DNA of 39,860 bases, taken from positions 1 through 39,860 of the forward strand of contig JACRAS010000153.1 of the NCBI GenBank assembly GCA_016234705.1, given 5' to 3'. Positions 36,401 through 39,860 of this stretch are shown piece after piece. The notes below the pieces were generated by a model. The model made no database searches and had not been told where the DNA came from. It saw only the letters and a program-made list of their open reading frames with translations. This DNA comes from Betaproteobacteria bacterium. Lineage in GTDB: Bacteria; Pseudomonadota; Gammaproteobacteria; Burkholderiales; SG8-39. The translations under genes were made by a program, and so were the position numbers. The stretch's first letter is position 1. Every line of letters starts with the position of its first letter.

Positions 36401-37363
36401 TTGACCATCGCGGAGTTCGTCCAGCACAAGAGCTTCGAGGCGGCCGTAAAACTGTTGGGCCGGCCGCTCGTTCCCCAGACCGTCCGAGAGCACCTGCTCA
36501 TTCTCATGCAGTTTGTCGACAAGCCACGGCCGAGCGCATCATTGGGCGAACAAGACGGTCACCTGCAGATGACTGACACCTCGCCCGCGTACTACGAGCA
36601 TCGCGAGTTGTTTCTGCGTGAGATGCTTCGTTGCATTGACGACCACTGCGAGGTGGTGCCAACGGCAGGCCCGCAGGAGGTCACCGACACTCACAGGTTC
36701 CTTGCTAAGGCGCTAGACAACGACTCCTTCGACGCGCTGTACCTCTGCATCGAGCGGGATGCAGTCCTCGTCACGGATGACGGAGCGCTGCGTCTTCTCG
36801 CGCCGAACGCCGGCGTCGCGATGGCGATGGGTGTTCAGCCCGTACTTAGGGAAGCCTGTGACAAGGGGCTGCTCAGCAAGGACGCCTACGCTGATGCCGT
36901 GATCAGAAAGCTTGCCGCCGGACACGACTTCGTCAGCGTCCGGGCCGATGACATGCTCACCCTTGCGAGGCGCACCCCGGCTCGTGTCTCAGAGGGAGTT
37001 CGGACAGCTCTGGAGACATTCCGCAAGACCCAACTAGACATTATCTCCGGCGTTCAGGTCTCCTGCGAGTTTCTCAAGCAAGCCATACAGCGACTGCAGC
37101 CCACGGCGGCGGCGGCCTATGGGACGCTCATTCTGGAGGTGCTTCAGCACGAGCGGCCACAGCTTGCCGGTGCGATTCATCGTGCGGTTGCCCACGCGGT
37201 CCAGCAAGCGCTGCAACGGCCCAGCCGCAAGCTGAAGTCACAGGAACAAAAGGCTTTCGCGCCCCTTCTGGACACTCCGGGTCGGCCTGAATTCTCGTTA
37301 CGTCTGACTCCCCTCGCGTCGGCCATTCACGAAATCTTTCATCGGCGAGGCTGGCGGACGTAG
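33407..37363 (+). CDS. Giant defence-type protein: Mrr-like nuclease, TPR array, GreAB-C-like domain, PIN nuclease
   Basis: A 1318-residue protein with no single known name. Residues about 8-150 look like an Mrr-type PD-(D/E)xK nuclease: helix GEEFEVMCHALYRRM, then D47 in FGVDILG and Q60-x-K62 in VQCKHY. A long helical part (about 200-800) reads as degenerate TPR repeats with recurring RAR/LxxLG and DxxGA helices. Residues about 812-882 resemble the GreA/GreB C-terminal fold (SPDSELAKNLQGLKIGDKV). The C-terminal part resembles a PIN nuclease, with acidic residues D997 (YVLDLLTIAEF), D1109 (SFDALYLC), D1124 and D1125 (LVTDDGALRL). Such domains recur in prokaryotic conflict proteins, which supports a defence role. 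It is convergent with a restriction-modification pair. The start is uncertain: GTG 33362 would add 15 residues. The base composition is less GC-rich than that of hrpA. Confidence 0.75.
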   Translation: MGVSSELAKPETGEEFEVMCHALYRRMWNDVGCVRMGGSGQVQFGVDILGHDGKKSVGVQCKHYNKKAFTFSTVTDDIKKAEEAKLGIEHLLFATTAPSKSTLVKEIHELSARRRKDGKFTVSVDFWGELSGHIRLNPEIGREYIQGFPGSTLLEIKEKVSAHLALYQDDRESTSQFQTTSLDNQNKLLEQVRALLPRDASPAARGDEADPRVVASLDFIRDRLREGKSREALGLLEALGDPAQFKDQFSRFRWHTNHAAVSVLEGRDEEAATEFLKAFHLATDHEKAHANRVHALLLKKDAAVALAACDESLATFPESVFLWSLKLHARQLLGEVEPDRDLPEGIRDTPDLLFARARLVGKRGDYPGAFKLLRQCMAADGGSFDAKRCYLADALSWAALDPVLAHHGQLTTDQREALTDGIQRLEPLEQTLPAIQSDYISLEVTNNVSLSLILLGQTDRARSLAKHSLMRHPLSEGLLQLRLNELDEHNDVPAIRALTDVRLKQLPSTLLGVLAEISANQGDLAWHAEVMAVAESSGLEQKRLRDLRVLSIHARWMAGNRTEAVDAARAYLNEYPEHVLARVVLGQMLQRLGQKAEAVQEAVTCANYLAAEGPSLEVLQVADLFFDLQQFRDAGSLYARLVKVPGNDQFTRRLLICLVESSQRRRARDTLDQLAPNIQALPPFRRIEANLARQMGDWARMRDLLSQEIEQHPDNSGIAVGYVGALYRLDDKATLSTYLASDPRFKDSSPENEFEFSKYQSNHGLTGLAIARLYRLYRAHSASTQAASFYLGQVLLGQRIPQLEPPAEVGPGAVVHLRSAAETRVIAIDIENTKGADGWPELVSPDSELAKNLQGLKIGDKVTLARNFDGREVEVVGFESLYAFVARKAHEQVATAAVPAGPLWSVRIVKEDGELDIDVLLKSAQQRKEHVHNTFKNYQQHRFPISMLAKAVGSDPVTLLLEWPFLEATLFVGIGTHEERDAAAMVLRQGGRRYVLDLLTIAEFVQHKSFEAAVKLLGRPLVPQTVREHLLILMQFVDKPRPSASLGEQDGHLQMTDTSPAYYEHRELFLREMLRCIDDHCEVVPTAGPQEVTDTHRFLAKALDNDSFDALYLCIERDAVLVTDDGALRLLAPNAGVAMAMGVQPVLREACDKGLLSKDAYADAVIRKLAAGHDFVSVRADDMLTLARRTPARVSEGVRTALETFRKTQLDIISGVQVSCEFLKQAIQRLQPTAAAAYGTLILEVLQHERPQLAGAIHRAVAHAVQQALQRPSRKLKSQEQKAFAPLLDTPGRPEFSLRLTPLASAIHEIFHRRGWRT

Positions 37364-37699
37364 CGTTTTAACGACGGCTTGTGTTCGAAAAGGGTCTGTT
37401 CGGAAAAGGTCGGGTTGGACGTGTTCAAAAAGAATCTGCAACCTGACTCCCGATTCAAAATGTCTTGACATTACGGCGATAATTAACAAGATTGGTTTCT
37501 GAACAACCGCATCCTTCCTGCTGTAGCGGCATACTTACCACTTTCGGCAAGATCCCTAAGAGTAGGATTCCTATCCGGTTCGATCCGTGTCAGCCGCAGG
37601 GATATCGAGTAACAACCAAGTTCACTGGTGGCTTTTGAGTGCGCAGAAAAGTCGCCGATACGGCGATTTGTCAGGCCCTCGGTGCGCTTTCGTCACGGC
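37364..37699. other. Convergent intergenic region with short repeats and a palindrome
   Basis: Three similar 15-mers beginning TGTTC and containing AAAAG lie at 37382-37396, 37397-37411 and 37422-37436. AATGTCTTGACATT (37459-37472) is a perfect dyad with 6-bp arms. No gene is supported. Such operator-like sequence is unexpected between two gene 3' ends. Confidence 0.5.
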
Positions 37700-39304
37700 T
37701 CAGCCGAAGAGCTTTCCCTGCGGCTGCACATCGGACCTGATCTCCGGCCAAAGCTCGACAAACGATGCTGCGGAAATGCGTGCCAGTTCGCTCGGCTCAA
37801 TCTTATTCAGACCGCCACCGTAAACCCGGCCTTCGCCCCGGAGTTCGTGGCCGGTGACTTGACCGAGCAAAGCGTGGACGGCTTCGGCACGCTCGGGATG
37901 TCGGCGTAGCATCGCCGCGAGGCCGTTCTGCGGGTAGAGCATCAGGTAGAGATTGGTTCCAATCGCCTTCGAGCGGTTCCAGATGAAGCGGAACGGCTGC
38001 TTGTCGTCGGAGCCACGGCCCATGTAGGTGCAAAGGAACGGGGTGGGCTGTCGCTGTTCCTGCCTATACCACGGGCTGCGCTTGCCGATCAGATAACCAT
38101 CCATGATGCCAAGCGACTGGGCGGTTTGCAGGTATTTCCAAAGCGCCGGGTGCTTGGCCTCGACCATCGGCTCGGGCAGGTCGCAATCGATTACGCACAG
38201 TTGGCGGTCGAGGAGGGGGTAGCCGTCAGCGTCAGCGTCGATGCTGGTGGTCTTAAGGTGGCGCGGGCTGGGAAGGATAGCGCGGAGGTACTTGTCCGGA
38301 AGGCCGAGGCTCGCAGCAATGGCGCGCTCGATCACGAAAAACTCGTTGCAGCCGGTGGCGATGCCCCGCTGGACGCGGAAGAAGTCGCCAAGCGTCGGGC
38401 CTTTGCCGTCGCTAAGCGTGTGGCGGTCGTTCTTGGCGTGACTTGGGTACACGGTCCACTTGCGCGACTCGCGCAATTGTTCACGCGGGATGAGGTCGCG
38501 GGCGTGCGGCTCGGTCAGCGTGCCGCCGAAGGTGAACTCCACTGAATGAGCGGCGGCGGGCGGCGTCTTGCGGAACACCAGCACGACCGACGACACAAGG
38601 GCGTCACCGAACTGAACATCGTCGGGGTCGAAGCGGTGAGCACGGATAAGCGTTACGCGATCCGCGAGGAAGCCCTTGAGGGCCGCGCCGTAGTTGACGT
38701 CCATGAACTCCGAGGGAATGAGCCACGCGGCGATCCCATCGTCTTCCATCCACGCCGTGGCGAGCAAAAGGAAGTAGACGTACAGACCCGCAAGGCCGTT
38801 GACTTCAACCCCGGTCATCTTGAACGTGAGGCCTTGGAGGCGTTCCTTGTCCTCCCGGTTCATGTGATGGTGCCGTACGTAGGGCGGGTTCGCCAAGATG
38901 ACGTTGGGCGCGGGTGGGCATGAGCCGTTAGCAACGATTCGCGTGAAATCGCCGCACACAACCTCGAGCCCAGCATCGGCCCACAAATTGCGGGCGGCAT
39001 CGGCGAACGCGGGATCAAGCTCGACTCCGACGGCGCTCTTGATTCGTTTGGAGCCGAAGACCGCCAGCGCCGCTGAGAAGAAACTGCCCGAGCCGATCGA
39101 AGGGTCGGCGAAGCGAATACTGCGTTTGGCGTGGCCGATGACTGATTTGACGTAGCGGGCAATATCGATGGCTAAAGCGTTGGGTGTCGCGAACTGGCCA
39201 AGGCGATTCCGCTCCGTTGCCGACTTGCGCGTGTCGATCTCCGCCTGAATTACTTGTCGCCGTGATTCAAGCGAGTTGGCCTCGTAAGCGATCATGCGAT
39301 TCAT
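37700..39304 (-). CDS. N6-adenine DNA methyltransferase of a XamI-like restriction-modification system
   Basis: A 534-residue class I methyltransferase. LGQFATPNALA is the usual entry block, FADPSIGSGSFF is motif I (AdoMet site), and NPPYV is motif IV (adenine-N6 methylation). The C-terminal half (about 300-534) contains a TaqI/Eco57I-like target-recognition region with RGIATGCNEFFV. The ATG at 39304 overlaps the TGA of the upstream endonuclease gene (ATGA), so it is chosen over a codon 15 residues upstream. It protects host DNA from the partner nuclease; the target cannot be read from sequence, although XamI itself cuts GTCGAC. It is convergent with the giant defence gene. Confidence 0.9.
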   Translation of the reverse strand: MNRMIAYEANSLESRRQVIQAEIDTRKSATERNRLGQFATPNALAIDIARYVKSVIGHAKRSIRFADPSIGSGSFFSAALAVFGSKRIKSAVGVELDPAFADAARNLWADAGLEVVCGDFTRIVANGSCPPAPNVILANPPYVRHHHMNREDKERLQGLTFKMTGVEVNGLAGLYVYFLLLATAWMEDDGIAAWLIPSEFMDVNYGAALKGFLADRVTLIRAHRFDPDDVQFGDALVSSVVLVFRKTPPAAAHSVEFTFGGTLTEPHARDLIPREQLRESRKWTVYPSHAKNDRHTLSDGKGPTLGDFFRVQRGIATGCNEFFVIERAIAASLGLPDKYLRAILPSPRHLKTTSIDADADGYPLLDRQLCVIDCDLPEPMVEAKHPALWKYLQTAQSLGIMDGYLIGKRSPWYRQEQRQPTPFLCTYMGRGSDDKQPFRFIWNRSKAIGTNLYLMLYPQNGLAAMLRRHPERAEAVHALLGQVTGHELRGEGRVYGGGLNKIEPSELARISAASFVELWPEIRSDVQPQGKLFG

Positions 39305-39860
39305 AGTCCGAGTTTCGCCAGGTCGTCGAATCGATGTTCCCAGATCCAATCAATGCCCTCGGCGGCTTCATAGCCCAAGTAGTCGCTGCCAAAGTAGCCG
39401 CAAAGAAACAGCACGAACGGCACAGTTTTACCATAGGCACCTTGAAGTTGGTGGATCTTGGTGGCTTCCTCTTTGCGCCGCTTGTTGGTGTTGGTGAAGT
39501 CACCCGCCGACTTGGCTTCGATCAGGATCGGCAACCGATCCTTGCGCAGCTTCTTGGGCTGAATCACCACGTCAACCGGAACGTTCACCTTCAGCGTTTT
39601 GCCGACCGCGAGGTTCATGCGAAATGAATACGTCGCGGCTTCCATTTCTTTCAGTGGCTTCCCGCTTGGATGGGCTTGCTTGCGGTAGCCTCGGGCGTCG
39701 AGCCAATCGCCCACGAGCTTGAGTTGCCTCTGTTCCTGCGCGTTGCGGACGATCGGGTTGGCCACGGCGCTGCATAAGCGGTCAGCGACGATCGTTGAAG
39801 CTCGGTCGCGTTCGTGATCGGTAGCGTCTTTCGCTGCGTCCAGCCACGGGAAGATGTCAC
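39301..39860 (-). CDS. XamI-family type II restriction endonuclease, 5' end beyond the window
   Basis: At least 186 codons are visible. The frame stays open to the right edge, so the GTG at 39765 is an internal codon and the N-terminus is missing. The core is a PD-(D/E)xK nuclease: VPVDVVIQPKKLRKD gives the aspartate, LPILIEAKSAGDF gives E-x-K, and KIHQLQGAYG follows. The end VLFLCGYFGSDYLGYEAAEG and DWIWEHRFDDL fits the XamI family. It is translationally coupled to the methyltransferase. The length still missing cannot be judged here. Confidence 0.85.
   Translation of the reverse strand, partial: DIFPWLDAAKDATDHERDRASTIVADRLCSAVANPIVRNAQEQRQLKLVGDWLDARGYRKQAHPSGKPLKEMEAATYSFRMNLAVGKTLKVNVPVDVVIQPKKLRKDRLPILIEAKSAGDFTNTNKRRKEEATKIHQLQGAYGKTVPFVLFLCGYFGSDYLGYEAAEGIDWIWEHRFDDLAKLGL

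Overview
The window is GC-rich and reads as a chromosomal segment of a betaproteobacterium, probably a Burkholderiales, Rhodocyclales or related lineage. The reasons are the glyA-nrdR-ribD-ribE gene order, an orphan Bug-type (TctC) periplasmic binding protein, a GcvA-like LysR regulator, and form II cox genes with an XdhC and a MobA-like maturation pair. The species cannot be named from the sequence alone. Function calls rest on motif and family recognition, without database searches.

Region 1 (1-8.3 kb): malonyl-CoA decarboxylase with a CoxD-type MoxR ATPase, then ribE, ribD, nrdR, glyA and a coniferyl-aldehyde-dehydrogenase-like ALDH, all on the minus strand. A structured repeat made of serial hairpins lies just 3' of the decarboxylase and again between the ALDH and glyA.

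Region 2 (8.3-12.2 kb): a gene graveyard. It holds pieces of an MBL-fold hydrolase, a long-form HisG, an acyl-CoA dehydrogenase, a CoA-transferase-like tail and a YgiT/DUF4258 toxin-antitoxin pair. Two short repeats (here R1 and R2) sit at the break points. An intact MaoC-type hydratase and an intact DUF4160/DUF2442 pair are embedded in it.

Region 3 (12.3-18.1 kb): a DUF2892 membrane protein; a minus-strand run of HtrA-type protease, threonine-dehydratase-like enzyme and Mut7-C RNase; then three toxin-antitoxin pairs (one toxin frameshifted), a frameshifted hydrolase fragment and a possible 97-bp MITE.

Region 4 (18.1-27.7 kb): MobA-like cytidylyltransferase and XdhC (minus strand), a LysR regulator, and a divergent plus-strand series: a ComA-like phosphosulfolactate synthase homologue, a Bug binding protein, a relic amidohydrolase on the opposite strand, and coxS-coxL-coxM closed by a strong intrinsic terminator. 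CoxL carries the form II signature AYRGAGR, so its substrate is open. XdhC, the MobA-like protein and the distant MoxR are of the kinds that mature such molybdenum enzymes.

Region 5 (27.7-33.1 kb): hrpA, an EI24/CysZ-like membrane protein and a MoaB/CinA-type protein on the plus strand.

Region 6 (33.1-39.9 kb): a defence island. It has a 1318-residue protein that appears to combine an N-terminal Mrr-like nuclease, a long TPR array, a GreA/GreB C-terminal-like domain and a C-terminal PIN nuclease. Convergent to it is a XamI-like type II restriction-modification pair whose endonuclease gene runs off the right edge. The giant two-nuclease protein is the best candidate for a little-described system here.
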